A stretch of 64,000 bases of DNA from Halosimplex halobium (GTDB taxonomy: Archaea > Halobacteriota > Halobacteria > Halobacteriales > Haloarculaceae), in contig NZ_JBLKNX010000004.1 in the NCBI RefSeq assembly GCF_051414055.1, positions 248,001 through 312,000 of the forward strand. The letters are read 5' to 3'. Below, one piece after another: positions 1 through 7,913 of the stretch. Positions within the stretch are counted from its first letter, which is position 1, and each line of letters opens with the position of its first letter. The notes below the pieces were generated by a model. It saw only the letters and a program-made list of their open reading frames with translations. It was not told the origin of the DNA and ran no database searches. The translations under genes were made by a program, and so were the position numbers.

Positions 1-522
1 GTCGGCCAGCCGTTCGAGGTCCTCGCGCGTACGTCTGAGGTTCGCCTGGACGCAGACGCCGACGCCCCCGTCGGTTTCGCGGGTCGCTTCGCTCCCCGCT
101 CGCTCGTTCGGCGGTCCCTCCCGCCCGTCAGTCCCGCCGGTTTCGCGGGCGTGGTGTTCGAATGCGTCGAGCGTCGCGTCGGTGGTCGTGTGGTCCTCCA
201 TGTCCAGCCACACGAATACCCCGCGTTCGTCCGCCCGCTCGACGACCCGGGCGAGGTTCTCCCGGAACACGTCCTCGCCCACGTCGAGGCCGAGCTGGGA
301 GGGTTTCACCGAGATGCGGGCCCGCAGGTCCGTCCCCGCGATGTCGTCGACCAGCTCGCAGTAGGCCGCGGCGTCCGCGTCGGCCGGTTCCCGTTCGTGG
401 TAGTGTTCGCCGAGCAGGTTGAGGATCACCCCGACCCCGCGCTCGTTGGTCTCGCGGGCGTGTTCCAGCGCCGCCGGCGCCGTCTCGCCGGCGACGAAGC
501 GACTGGCTATCGGCGGAAGCAT
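1..522 (-). CDS. putA: Proline dehydrogenase (partial, C-terminus off the window edge)
   Basis: Catalyses FAD-dependent oxidation of proline to pyrroline-5-carboxylate. The 174 residues present begin MLPPIASRFVAGE and contain family stretches ILNLLGEHYHERE, RISVKPSQLGLD and FVWLDMEDHTTTD, matching the TIM-barrel start of haloarchaeal PutA-type proteins; these are usually near 280 residues, so roughly 100 are missing. The ATG at 522 is the only good start, since the recognisable N-terminus begins there. A 22-residue in-frame insertion (about residues 125-150, rich in Arg, Glu and Gly) interrupts the conserved stretch between HARETGG and GVGVCVQ. It is bounded in the DNA by a 12-bp direct repeat. 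Confidence 0.9.
   Translation of the reverse strand, partial: MLPPIASRFVAGETAPAALEHARETNERGVGVILNLLGEHYHEREPADADAAAYCELVDDIAGTDLRARISVKPSQLGLDVGEDVFRENLARVVERADERGVFVWLDMEDHTTTDATLDAFEHHARETGGTDGREGPPNERAGSEATRETDGGVGVCVQANLRRTREDLERLAD
72..149. repeat. 66-bp in-frame insertion bounded by 12-bp direct repeats inside putA
   Basis: CGGTTTCGCGGG occurs at 72-83 and again at 138-149, exactly 66 nt apart. The DNA between holds the purine/pyrimidine-alternating GAGCGAGCGGGGAGCGAAGC type of sequence that otherwise sits in intergenic spacers of this window. It adds 22 codons without shifting frame. Origin by insertion with target duplication or by slippage is inference. Confidence 0.6.
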
Positions 523-680
523 ACTGGTAAGTATTGCCGCCGGTGTGAAATGGGTACCGGCGTCGCGTCGGGCGTCGAGGGGAAAGAGCAGCAGATGCGG
601 GCGAGGGCCACCCGGACGCGGGCGGGGAGCGCCGACGCGAACCACGGCGACTTAAGAAGCGCCGGGCTGTCGGCGTCGGT

Positions 681-1226
681 ATGGACCTGGTCACGGTGGT
701 CGCGACGGCGCTGTGGGCGATGTTGCCCGCGTACGTGCCGAACAACGCGGCGGTGCTGGCCGGCGGCGGCCGGCCCATCGACGGCGGTCGCACCTGGGGC
801 GGCCGGCGCGTCCTCGGCGACGGCAAGACCTGGCGCGGGACCGCCGCCGGCACCGCCGCCGGCGTCGCGCTCGCGCTCGCGCTGAACGCCGGGTCGGGCG
901 CCATCGCGGACCTGCTGGGCGTCCCCGCGGTCGAGTTCCCGCTGGCGGCCGCCGTCGGCCTGGCGCTGGGCGCGATGGTCGGCGACATCGGCGCCTCCTT
1001 TATCAAGCGCCGGAGCGGCCGCGAGCGCGGCGCTCCGTTCCCCGGCGTCGACCAGCTGGACTTCGTCGTCGGCGCGCTCGCGCTGGCGGCCGTCCTCGAC
1101 TTCGGGTGGGTGACCGCGACGTTCACCCCGCCGGTGCTCGTGACGGTGCTGGTCGTCACCCCGCTGTTGCACGTCGTCACCAACGGCATCGCCTACCTCA
1201 TCGGCGCCAAGGACGAACCCTGGTAG
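681..1226 (+). CDS. carS: CDP-2,3-bis-(O-geranylgeranyl)-sn-glycerol synthase (CDP-archaeol synthase)
   Basis: Transfers CMP from CTP to unsaturated archaetidic acid, giving CDP-archaeol, the activated precursor for archaeal polar lipids; an integral membrane enzyme. The 181-residue protein has the family N-terminus with conserved LPAYVPNNAAVLAGGG, followed by DGGRTWGGRRVLGDGKTWRG, and several hydrophobic spans. The conserved SFIKRR...GAPFPGVDQLDFV region is also present. Length matches the family. A TATA-like CTTAAGAA at 651-658 lies about 27 nt before the ATG, fitting leaderless transcription. It stands alone, divergent from putA. Confidence 0.93.
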   Translation: MDLVTVVATALWAMLPAYVPNNAAVLAGGGRPIDGGRTWGGRRVLGDGKTWRGTAAGTAAGVALALALNAGSGAIADLLGVPAVEFPLAAAVGLALGAMVGDIGASFIKRRSGRERGAPFPGVDQLDFVVGALALAAVLDFGWVTATFTPPVLVTVLVVTPLLHVVTNGIAYLIGAKDEPW

Positions 1227-1309
1227 GCCCCTGCGACCGCAGGCACGCCGGGGCCGTTCACGCCGGTGGGACCGTCAGCTTTAGTCGCTCGCGGGTCGCG
1301 TCGGCGCGT

Positions 1310-1651
1310 ATGGACGACGCGGCGAGCGCGGCGGACATCGCCGCCCTCCAGCGGACGATCCGCCGGTGTACGGCCCTCCTCGTGGTCGCAGTCGGCGTCC
1401 ACCTCGCGGTCGTCACACCCGGGTCGAGCGACTGGGGCGCGCTGCTGGCGACCGCGGCCGGGTTCTACCTCTTCGCGAGCGTGATCGACCTGGAGGAGGG
1501 CTCGTCCGAAACCGGGGACGGCGAGGCCGACGACGGGCAGGACGGGGACAGAACCGAGGCCGACGCGGACGACGGGGACGAGGCCGATAGCGACGGACGC
1601 GACGACGGGCGCGGGGAGGGGTCCGCAGTTCGGTCGGACGCGGGCGGCTGA
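1310..1651 (+). CDS. Small membrane protein with acidic C-terminal tail
   Basis: 113 residues. Residues about 18-60 form two hydrophobic segments separated by a short turn. The last 50 residues are almost entirely Asp, Glu, Gly and Ser and are probably disordered. The ATG at 1310 follows a TATA-like element (about 1277-1285) at leaderless spacing; longer upstream starts in this frame would overlap carS. Similar short membrane proteins are common in haloarchaea, but I recognise no functional family. Confidence 0.65.
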   Translation: MDDAASAADIAALQRTIRRCTALLVVAVGVHLAVVTPGSSDWGALLATAAGFYLFASVIDLEEGSSETGDGEADDGQDGDRTEADADDGDEADSDGRDDGRGEGSAVRSDAGG

Positions 1652-1699
1652 CGGGTCGGTGACGTAGCCCTTAACCGCTCGGCTCGCGTACCCCGGGGT

Positions 1700-2428
1700 A
1701 TGACTGACGAGAGGGACGACCACGAGTTCTCCTCCGGGCAGGGCTTCGACGACCCCTACGAGGGGTTCGACATCGACCCGCCCGAGCTACAGGTCGACAC
1801 GGACAAGGTCGACCCCGTCGACTCGCGGGCGGTCGCGGACCTGCTCGACGACCGCAACCTCGCCGCCGACGAGGTCGACGCGGAGGAGCTGCTGGACGTG
1901 GGCCTGAGCTACCTCGGCATCAACCGCTACGAGCAGGCCACCGACGCGCTCGAGCGGACCGCCCGCTTCGCCGACGACGAGCGGGTCGAGCAGGAGGCCT
2001 GGACCAACAAGGGCGTCGCCCACGCCGAACTGGAGGAGTGGGACGCCGCCATCGGCGCCTACCGCGAGGCGCTGTCCATCGACGACGACTCCGAGCACGC
2101 CGCCACCGCCGAGACGAACCTCGCCTACGCGCTGTGGGAGTCGGGCCGCACCGAGCAGGCGCTGGAACACGCCGAGCGCGCCGTCGAGATCGACCCCCGC
2201 TTCGGCGAGGGCTGGTACAACCGCGGCTTCTTCCTGCTGGAGCGGGGCCTCGCCGAGGACGCCCGCAACGCCTTCGACAACGCCATCCGACTGGGCTTCC
2301 GCAACGCCGAGATCCTGGAGGAGAAGGCCCGCGCGCTGGAAGAACTCGGCGAGGACGAGCGCGCCGAGGAACTGGCCGACGAGGCCGACGAACTCCGCCA
2401 GGACGCCGAGGCGGAGATGCTGGAGTAG
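1700..2428 (+). CDS. Tetratricopeptide (TPR) repeat protein
   Basis: 242 acidic residues without signal peptide or membrane span, so cytoplasmic. Residues about 60-215 hold four TPR units; examples are the helix pairs around EAWTNKGVAHAELEEWDAAI, ETNLAYALWESGRTEQAL and GWYNRGFFLLERGLAEDA. TPR arrays bind partner proteins, and the partner is unknown. The ATG lies about 28 nt after CCCTTAACC (1668-1676), a TATA-like element. The stop codon abuts the ATG of the DUF424 gene with no spacer, so the two are almost certainly co-transcribed and translationally coupled. Confidence 0.88.
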   Translation: MTDERDDHEFSSGQGFDDPYEGFDIDPPELQVDTDKVDPVDSRAVADLLDDRNLAADEVDAEELLDVGLSYLGINRYEQATDALERTARFADDERVEQEAWTNKGVAHAELEEWDAAIGAYREALSIDDDSEHAATAETNLAYALWESGRTEQALEHAERAVEIDPRFGEGWYNRGFFLLERGLAEDARNAFDNAIRLGFRNAEILEEKARALEELGEDERAEELADEADELRQDAEAEMLE

Positions 2429-2719
2429 ATGCTGCTCAACGAGCGCGACACCGACGAGGGGCTGCTCGTCTCGGTCTGCGACCCCGAGGACCTGGGCGAG
2501 ACCTACGGGAACGGCGCCGTCTCGCTGACCGTCGAACCCGAGTTCTACGACGGCGAGGAGGCCTCCGAGGCGGAGGTCGTCGACAGCCTCCGGCGCTGTA
2601 CGACCGCCAACCTCGTCGGCGAGGAGAGCGTCGCCCTCGCCGTCGAACACGGCTTCGTCGACGAGGAGAACGTCCTCGACCTCGACGGCACGCGCCACGC
2701 GCAACTTCTCTGGATGTGA
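2429..2719 (+). CDS. DUF424 family protein
   Basis: 96 residues. The pattern of an N-terminal LLNERDTDEGLLVSVCD, a central LGETYGNG, then VDSLRRCTTANLVGEESVALAVEHG and a terminal GTRHAQLLWM matches the archaeal DUF424 family of small cytoplasmic proteins. The biochemical role is unknown; archaeal DUF424 genes often neighbour translation or RNA-processing genes. The start codon follows the TPR stop directly, which fixes both start and operon. Confidence 0.85.
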   Translation: MLLNERDTDEGLLVSVCDPEDLGETYGNGAVSLTVEPEFYDGEEASEAEVVDSLRRCTTANLVGEESVALAVEHGFVDEENVLDLDGTRHAQLLWM

Positions 2720-2786
2720 GCGCGGCCCGGTCGGGGCACCCCGGCCGACCGGAACGTTTCTGTCATCGCGGCGAGTCGACGGCGGT

Positions 2787-3116
2787 ATGAGCGACCGCGA
2801 CGGCGGAAGCGGCGACTCCGCGGACCCCGACGGCGGGTCCGGTACGGTAGTTTCGGACGGTGGCTCGGCCGCCGACATCGACGAGGAGCGACTCTACGAG
2901 ATCGTCCACGACGCCGTCGAGGACGCGATCCTCGGCGTCGTCGGCACGCTCCTGTTGCTCGGAGTCGGCGTCGTCCTCCTCTCCTCCGGGGTGACGGCCG
3001 TCCTCGGCGCGACCTCGCCCGCGATGTCCGGTCTCGGCGTCGTCGTCTTCCTGTTCGGCCTCGGTGCCGTCTTCGAGGGACTCAGGGGCGTTCTGCCGGT
3101 CGGACGGTGGGTCTGA
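2787..3116 (+). CDS. Small two-span membrane protein
   Basis: 109 residues: a Gly/Ser/Asp-rich N-terminus of about 35 residues, an amphipathic stretch (EERLYEIVHDAVEDAILG), then two hydrophobic helices around residues 52-72 and 80-100. No catalytic motif is visible and I do not recognise the family. It lies 67 nt after the DUF424 gene on the same strand, and a TATA-like element is not obvious, so it may belong to the same transcript. Confidence 0.65.
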   Translation: MSDRDGGSGDSADPDGGSGTVVSDGGSAADIDEERLYEIVHDAVEDAILGVVGTLLLLGVGVVLLSSGVTAVLGATSPAMSGLGVVVFLFGLGAVFEGLRGVLPVGRWV

Positions 3117-3207
3117 AGCCGGCGGTCATCCGAGGTGTTCGCCGAGCGCGAACTGAGTTTTGGGGAAACCGAAGGAATGTTGCCCGTCCAGCACCTCGTA
3201 GCGAGTA

Positions 3208-4449
3208 ATGGGACTGTCAGAACCGGAGTCGCTCGACGTCGAGCGCATCCGCGAGGACTTTCCGATCCTCGACCGGGAGTTCGCGGGGGAGCAGTTGGCG
3301 TATCTCGACAACGCGGCGACCAGCCAGACGCCCGACCAGGTCGTCGACGCTATCGCCCACTACTACCGCCACACCAACGCCAACGTCCACCGCGGGCTCC
3401 ACCAGCTGAGCCAGGAGGCCTCCGTCGCCTACGAGGAGGCCCACGACCGCGTCGCCGACTTTATCGGCGCCGACGGCCGGAAGGAGGTCGTCTTCGGGAA
3501 GAACACCACCGAGGCGATGAACACCGTCGCCTACGCGTGGGGCCTCGCGGAACTCGGCCCGGGCGACGAGGTGGTCATGACGGAGATGGAGCACCACGCC
3601 GCCCTCGTCACCTGGCAGCAGATCGCCAAGAAGACCGGCGCGACGGTGAAGTACGCCCGCGTCGACGAGGAGGGGTACCTCGACATGGACCACCTCCGGG
3701 AACTGGTCACCGAGGACACGGAGATGGTCAGCGCCGTCCACGTCTCGAACACGCTCGGGACGATCAACCCCGTCTCGGAGATCGCGGACGTGGCTCACGA
3801 CCACGACGCCCTCTGTTTCGTCGACGGCGCCCAGTCGGTCCCGCACATGCCGGTCGACGTGAAGGCGATGGACGCCGACTTTTTCGCCTTCTCGGGTCAC
3901 AAGATGTGCGGTCCGACCGGGATCGGCGTCCTCTACGGCAAGGAGCACCTGCTTGAGGAGATGCAGCCGTACCTCTACGGCGGGATGATGATCGAGAAGG
4001 TCACCTTCGAGGACTCGACGTGGCACGAACTCCCCTGGAAGTTCGAGGCCGGGACGCCCGTCATCGCCCAGGGCATCGCGCTCGCGGAGGCCTGTGACTA
4101 CCTCGACGACATCGGGATGGCGAACGTGCAACGGCACGGCGAGGCGCTGGCGGAGTATGCCTACGACCGCCTCTCGGAGTTCGAGGACATCGACATCCTG
4201 GGCCCGCCGGGCGACGACCGCGCGGCGCTGGTCTCGTTCAACCTCGACGGGGTCCACGCCCACGACGCCTCCGAGATCCTCAACGACTTCGCCGTCGCGG
4301 TGCGGGCGGGCGACCACTGCACCCAGCCGCTGCACGACAAGCTCGGCATCTCCTCGTCGACCCGCGCGAGTTTCTACATCTACAACACGGAGGAAGAGGT
4401 CGACAAGCTGGTCGAGGCGCTCGACGCCGCCCGAGAGCTGTTCGCGTAG
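3208..4449 (+). CDS. sufS: Cysteine desulfurase, SufS type
   Basis: PLP enzyme that abstracts sulfur from cysteine for Fe-S cluster assembly by the SUF system. The 413 residues match SufS length. The PLP lysine is K232 in SGHKMCGPTGIG, the catalytic cysteine is C371 in RAGDHCTQP, and the N-terminal YLDNAATSQTP stretch is intact. Other suf genes are not adjacent. The end of the gene is the first copy of a 102-bp tandem duplication: a second, slightly different 3' end of sufS lies 222 nt downstream, suggesting allele replacement or incomplete duplication. Confidence 0.95.
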   Translation: MGLSEPESLDVERIREDFPILDREFAGEQLAYLDNAATSQTPDQVVDAIAHYYRHTNANVHRGLHQLSQEASVAYEEAHDRVADFIGADGRKEVVFGKNTTEAMNTVAYAWGLAELGPGDEVVMTEMEHHAALVTWQQIAKKTGATVKYARVDEEGYLDMDHLRELVTEDTEMVSAVHVSNTLGTINPVSEIADVAHDHDALCFVDGAQSVPHMPVDVKAMDADFFAFSGHKMCGPTGIGVLYGKEHLLEEMQPYLYGGMMIEKVTFEDSTWHELPWKFEAGTPVIAQGIALAEACDYLDDIGMANVQRHGEALAEYAYDRLSEFEDIDILGPPGDDRAALVSFNLDGVHAHDASEILNDFAVAVRAGDHCTQPLHDKLGISSSTRASFYIYNTEEEVDKLVEALDAARELFA

Positions 4450-4483
4450 CGGTCTGTGGTAGCATTCGGCGCCGCCGGCGCCG
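4382..4483. repeat. First copy of 102-bp duplicated sufS 3' end plus spacer
   Basis: Covers the last 22 codons of sufS, its stop codon and 34 nt of spacer. It matches 4604-4705 with about eight mismatches at a constant offset of 222 nt. Confidence 0.9.
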
Positions 4484-4777
4484 ATTCTTCGCGGCGAGTG
4501 AACGGAGTGAGCGAGCCGCGCCTTTTTGCCCCATCTTTTTCGAGGAGTGGTGCCCGCAGCGAGCGTAGCGAGCGAGGACACCCGACGAAAAAAAGGTGGT
4601 CTCACAACACGGAGGCGGAGGTCGACAAGCTGGTCGAGGCGCTGGACGCGGCGCGGGAACTGTTCGCGTAGCGGTCTGTGGTAGCATTCGGCGCCCCCGG
4701 CGCCGGTTTCATCTACGCAGTTCGCGCCTCGCGAACCGCGAGGGACGCTTATAACATCGGACGGGAAAGGGGCAGGT
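4450..4777. other. Spacer containing sufS remnant and GAGCG-type palindromic sequence
   Basis: 328 nt without an intact gene. It contains GC-rich GAGTGAACGGAGTGAGCGAGC and GCAGCGAGCGTAGCGAGCGAGG blocks (about 4496-4577), T-rich stretches around 4523-4541 that could end sufS transcription, the duplicated sufS tail, and the TATA-like CTTATAAC (4748-4755) serving the next gene. Confidence 0.7.
4604..4671 (+). pseudogene. Remnant of a second sufS 3' end
   Basis: Encodes the last 22 codons of a SufS protein (NTEAEVDKLVEALDAARELFA) with its own stop codon but no upstream part. Compared with the intact gene, five of the seven changes in the coding part are synonymous third-position changes and only one residue differs (Glu to Ala). 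That pattern means the copy diverged while it was still coding, so it probably derives from another sufS allele rather than from recent local duplication and decay. Confidence 0.75.
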
Positions 4778-5128
4778 GTGAGCGATGCGCCGCCGCCGGA
4801 GGAGACGCTCGCGCTGCTGGGCGACGAGTACGCCCGGGCGATCCTCATCGCCACACGGAACGAACCCATGACAGCCGACGCGCTCGCGGAGGCGCTCGAC
4901 GCCGCGCCCTCCACCGTCTACGACCGCATCGACGACCTGACAGCCGCGGGGTTCCTCTCGGAGGCGACCCGCACCGACGACCGGGGCAACCACTACGCCG
5001 AGTACCGCGCCCGCCTCGAACGGCTGGGGGTCGAGTTGACCGGCGAGGGCTTCGAACTCGCGGTGAGCCACCGCGACCGCGACGAGACCGCCGCGCGGCT
5101 CCACGCCCTCTGGAGTGATCTCCGATGA
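4778..5128 (+). CDS. Winged-helix (ArsR-like) transcriptional regulator
   Basis: 116-residue cytoplasmic protein. Residues about 8-75 form a winged helix: LALLGDEYARAILIATRNEPMTADALAEAL leads into the recognition region AAPSTVYDRIDDLTAAGFL, then a wing around TDDRGNHYAEY. It probably represses its own promoter and the next gene. The start is GTG at 4778, about 26 nt after CTTATAAC (4748-4755), indicating a leaderless message. The end overlaps the following membrane gene by 4 nt (ATGA), so the pair is translationally coupled; such HTH/membrane pairs recur in haloarchaea. Confidence 0.85.
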   Translation: MSDAPPPEETLALLGDEYARAILIATRNEPMTADALAEALDAAPSTVYDRIDDLTAAGFLSEATRTDDRGNHYAEYRARLERLGVELTGEGFELAVSHRDRDETAARLHALWSDLR

Positions 5129-5463
5129 CGGCCGCCGGGACGCTCGCGATGGCCACCTCGCTGGTCCAGGGGCTGGTCGTCGTCGGGACGCTCGTCGTCG
5201 TCGGCAAGGCCGCCGTCGCCTACCGCCAGCACGACAGCCGCCCGATGGCCCTGCTGGCGGTCGGCCTCTTCCTCGTGCTGGTCGCGCCGCCGGCGTTCGA
5301 GACGGCCGTCGGTGCGCTGCTGAACGGCACGCCGCTGACTGGCCCCGTCGGCGGCGACCGGCCGCTGACGGCGGCGACGCTGTGGTGGGCGTTCCTCGCC
5401 GAGGAACTCATCCGGCTCGCCGGCGTCGCCGCCCTCCTGGGGTCGCTGTACGTCCGGGCGTGA
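5125..5463 (+). CDS. Three-span membrane protein coupled to the winged-helix regulator
   Basis: 112 residues with hydrophobic segments at about 10-28, 40-60 and 88-110 and a polar loop around residues 64-82. No enzyme motif is visible. Its ATG overlaps the stop of the winged-helix gene, so it is the likely target or partner of that regulator. The family is known only as a haloarchaeal domain of unknown function, as far as I can tell. Confidence 0.75.
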   Translation: MTAAGTLAMATSLVQGLVVVGTLVVVGKAAVAYRQHDSRPMALLAVGLFLVLVAPPAFETAVGALLNGTPLTGPVGGDRPLTAATLWWAFLAEELIRLAGVAALLGSLYVRA

Positions 5464-5853
5464 CTGAGGGCGTGTTCTGTTCATTAGGCATACCCACTTT
5501 TTCCAGCGGAGAGTTCCTCGCGCGCCAGGGGCGCGCTGCGGGAATCCTCCGCTGCAAAAACGTGGGGAAAAAGGCCGGACGACGCGCTCGCTCCGCTCGC
5601 TTGCGTCCGGTGAACCGCCTCGCTCCCGACGGTCGCTCGGCGGATGCTGGCGTGATACCTACACCACCTGTACAGAACGTCGGCGGTCGCAGCTCGCGTC
5701 ACAGTTATGTCCGTGTGACCCCAAACGCGGGTACGATCTCGACGGGTACGCGGGACGGCGATTCGACATGTACGGGCACGATAACGGACAGGTTCTGGCA
5801 CGGAGACGAGCGGGTAGCGGCGGGAACGACCGGCGTCGGCGGCGGGTGATACC
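5464..5853. other. 390-nt spacer with a long hairpin
   Basis: No convincing gene. The first 110 nt carry a long imperfect inverted repeat (5493-5566); then comes GC-rich CGCTCGCTCCGCTCGC-type sequence (about 5583-5605). No clear TATA element precedes the GTG of the next gene. Confidence 0.6.
5493..5566. repeat. Imperfect inverted repeat / hairpin
   Basis: The left arm (5493-5516: CCCAC, TTTTT, AGCGGAG, TTCC) pairs in order with the right arm (5541-5566: GGAA, CTCCGCT, AAAAA, GTGGG). It lies 30 nt after the upstream membrane gene, contains T tracts on both strands, and may act as a terminator or be a small mobile-element footprint. Confidence 0.6.
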
Positions 5854-6930
5854 GTGAGCTCGGCGACCAACCGGTCGCGGCTCCCGACCCGACGGCTGGG
5901 ACGCAGAGCGCTCGCGCTGGTCGCGACGCTGGCGGCGGTCGCCGGGGCGGTCGCGCTCGTCGGCCCCGACGCGGTCGGGACGGCCCTCGCCGGGGCGGAC
6001 GGGCGGACGGTCGCGCTCGTCGCGGCCGTCGCGGTCGGGGTGCTGGTCGCCAGGGGCCTCGCGCTGCGCGTCCTGCTGGGGATCCTCGGCCACGACGCGC
6101 CGGTGGGTCGGGTGCTCGGCGCGTACGTCGCGACGACGGTCGTCAGCACGGTCGCCCCGGGCGGCCAGGCCGGCGGCGCGCCGGTCAACGGCCTGCTCGT
6201 CGCGCGCACCTCCGACGCCGACTACGAGGACGGCGTCGCCGCGGTCGTCGCCGTCAGCGCGCTCACCAACGCCCTCGTCGGCGCGTTCGGCGTCGTCGGC
6301 GTCGGCTACCTGCTGGCGACCGCCGGCACCGGAAGCAGTGACGTGACCGCACTGGCGGCGGTCGGGGTCGGCTTCGTCGCGCTGGCCGGGACCGGCGCGG
6401 TCGCCCTCTGGCGGGTCCGCGACCGCGCGACCGACGCTCTCGTCCCAGTGGCCGCGCGACTCGCCGCCGCGCTCCGGGTCGTCCCACGGGTCTCGCCACC
6501 GAACCGGGCGGCCATCGCCGACCGGGCGGACCGCTTCGGGGCCGCACTCGCGCGGTTGCGCGGGGGCTCGCCCCGCCAGATCGCGACGCTGGTCGGGCTG
6601 CTGGCGGTCGCCCACGCGCTGACCGTCGTCGCGCTGTGGCTCTCCTTCCGCGCGGTCGGCGAGTCGGTGTCGGTCGGCGTCCTGCTGGCCGTGATCCCCG
6701 CCGCCGTCGCGGCGGCGGTCGTCCCGGCCCCGGGCGGCAGCGGCGTCGACGCCGCGCTGGTCGGCCTGCTCGCCGCCGGCACGAGCGCCGTCGCGCCGGT
6801 CGCCGGCGCGGCCGTCCTCGTCTACCGCGTCGCCACCTCCGGCCCCGCGCTGGTCGCCGGCGGCGCCGTCGTCGCCGCGATGGCGTCGCTCGGGTGGTTC
6901 CGCGAGCGCGATTCCGGCCCCGGCGACTGA
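5854..6930 (+). CDS. Flippase-like membrane protein (UPF0104 / YbhN / AglD-type)
   Basis: 358 residues with about eight hydrophobic helices, high Ala/Val content, and the family signatures TVVSTVAPGGQAGGAPVN near residue 95 and VVPAPGGSGVDAAL near residue 290. Proteins of this group (lysylphosphatidylglycerol synthase transmembrane domain) include flippase-like and lipid-linked sugar-handling proteins; the substrate here cannot be told. The start is GTG at 5854; the preceding stop in frame leaves no plausible longer N-terminus. Ends 90 nt before the DUF211 gene. Confidence 0.88.
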   Translation: MSSATNRSRLPTRRLGRRALALVATLAAVAGAVALVGPDAVGTALAGADGRTVALVAAVAVGVLVARGLALRVLLGILGHDAPVGRVLGAYVATTVVSTVAPGGQAGGAPVNGLLVARTSDADYEDGVAAVVAVSALTNALVGAFGVVGVGYLLATAGTGSSDVTALAAVGVGFVALAGTGAVALWRVRDRATDALVPVAARLAAALRVVPRVSPPNRAAIADRADRFGAALARLRGGSPRQIATLVGLLAVAHALTVVALWLSFRAVGESVSVGVLLAVIPAAVAAAVVPAPGGSGVDAALVGLLAAGTSAVAPVAGAAVLVYRVATSGPALVAGGAVVAAMASLGWFRERDSGPGD

Positions 6931-7020
6931 TGCCGGCACGTCGACACCTGCGCCGGTGGCGATCGTCCCGGGGACCAGTGGCGACTCGCCTTTTTGTGCG
7001 TCGCGGCCCGACGGCCCACC

Positions 7021-7311
7021 ATGGCACCCGTCCGCCGACTCGTCGTCGACGTGTTGAAACCGCACGACCCGCCGCTGCTCGCCTTTACCGAGCACCTGAG
7101 CGAACTCGACTCCGTCGAGGGGGCGAGCACGTCGCTGGTCGAACTCGACCAGGAGGTCCAGAACGTCAAGGTCACGCTGGAGGGTGCGGACCTCGACTAC
7201 GACGCCGTCGAGGCCGCCGTCCAGGAGCTGAGCGGGTCGATCCACTCCGTCGACGAGGTGGCCTGCGGCGACTACGTCGTCGAGGACCGCCCGACGCCCC
7301 AGGACGGCTGA
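7021..7311 (+). CDS. DUF211 family protein
   Basis: 96 residues matching the archaeal DUF211 family: N-terminal MAPVRRLVVDVLKPHDPPL, then EVQNVKVTLEGADLDYDAVE and a terminal GSIHSVDEVACGD. These small ferredoxin-fold proteins form oligomers; the biochemical role is unsettled. The ATG at 7021 opens the conserved domain, and a TTTTTGTG stretch 25-30 nt upstream may be the core promoter. The next gene (VIT-like) starts 2 nt after the stop codon, a pairing that suggests a shared metal-related function (inference). Confidence 0.88.
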   Translation: MAPVRRLVVDVLKPHDPPLLAFTEHLSELDSVEGASTSLVELDQEVQNVKVTLEGADLDYDAVEAAVQELSGSIHSVDEVACGDYVVEDRPTPQDG

Positions 7312-7313
7312 CC

Positions 7314-7892
7314 GTGTCCGCGCTCGACCGCGCCCGCCGCCTGCTGGGCAAGGAGGCCGTGCTCTCGATCGCCCGCCGCTATTTCGTCTCGAACGGGTTC
7401 GACGGGACGCTCACGGCCATCGGCGTCGTCGTCGGCGCTGTCCTCTCGGGCGTGCCCGACGGCGCGACCGTCATCAAGATCGGCGCCGGCGCGGCCGTCG
7501 GCCTGGGGACCTCGGCGGTCTGGAGCGTCTGGGAGATCGAGCGCGCCGAGACGCGTGCGGCGGTCCGCCGCGTCGAGCGGGCGATGCTCACCGACCTGGA
7601 CGACACGCGCATCCAGCACGAACAGAGCAGCGCCCGCGTCGTCCACGCGGCCGCCAGCGGCCTCGGCCCGCTCATCGGCATCCTGATCACCCTCCTCCCG
7701 TTCGCCTTCGAGGGGACCGCCCTCTCGATGGTCGAGGCGGCGCTGGTCTCGGTCGCGCTCGGCGTCGGCGTCCTCGGCGCGTTCGGCGCCTACATGGGCT
7801 CGATCTCAGGCCAGCGGTGGTACGTCGCCGCCGCCCGGATGGGCCTGGCGGGGCTGGTCGTGGCCGTCATCAACGTCTTCCTGCCGGGGTAG
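7314..7892 (+). CDS. VIT1/CCC1-like membrane transporter family protein
   Basis: 192 residues. The N-terminal SIARRYFVSNGFDGTLTAIGVVVGA resembles the first helix region of VIT1/CCC1 iron/manganese transporters. A charged central helical region (residues about 65-105, EIERAETRAAVRRVERAMLTDL) follows, then three C-terminal hydrophobic helices. The start is GTG at 7314, two bases after the DUF211 stop, so the two genes form one operon. Metal specificity cannot be judged. Confidence 0.8.
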   Translation: MSALDRARRLLGKEAVLSIARRYFVSNGFDGTLTAIGVVVGAVLSGVPDGATVIKIGAGAAVGLGTSAVWSVWEIERAETRAAVRRVERAMLTDLDDTRIQHEQSSARVVHAAASGLGPLIGILITLLPFAFEGTALSMVEAALVSVALGVGVLGAFGAYMGSISGQRWYVAAARMGLAGLVVAVINVFLPG

Positions 7893-7913
7893 CGGCGGGG
7901 TACCCGGGTTTCG

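Noticed and set aside
1787..2878. 363-codon minus-strand frame opposite the TPR and DUF424 genes
   Set aside because: Its codons mirror the plus-strand genes, its Val/Leu/Arg composition lacks the acidic signature, and the plus-strand products belong to known families.
5115..5849. Extension of a frame across the 5464-5853 spacer as a possible gene
   Set aside because: The frame runs antisense to codon usage, begins inside another gene, and shows no conserved motif.
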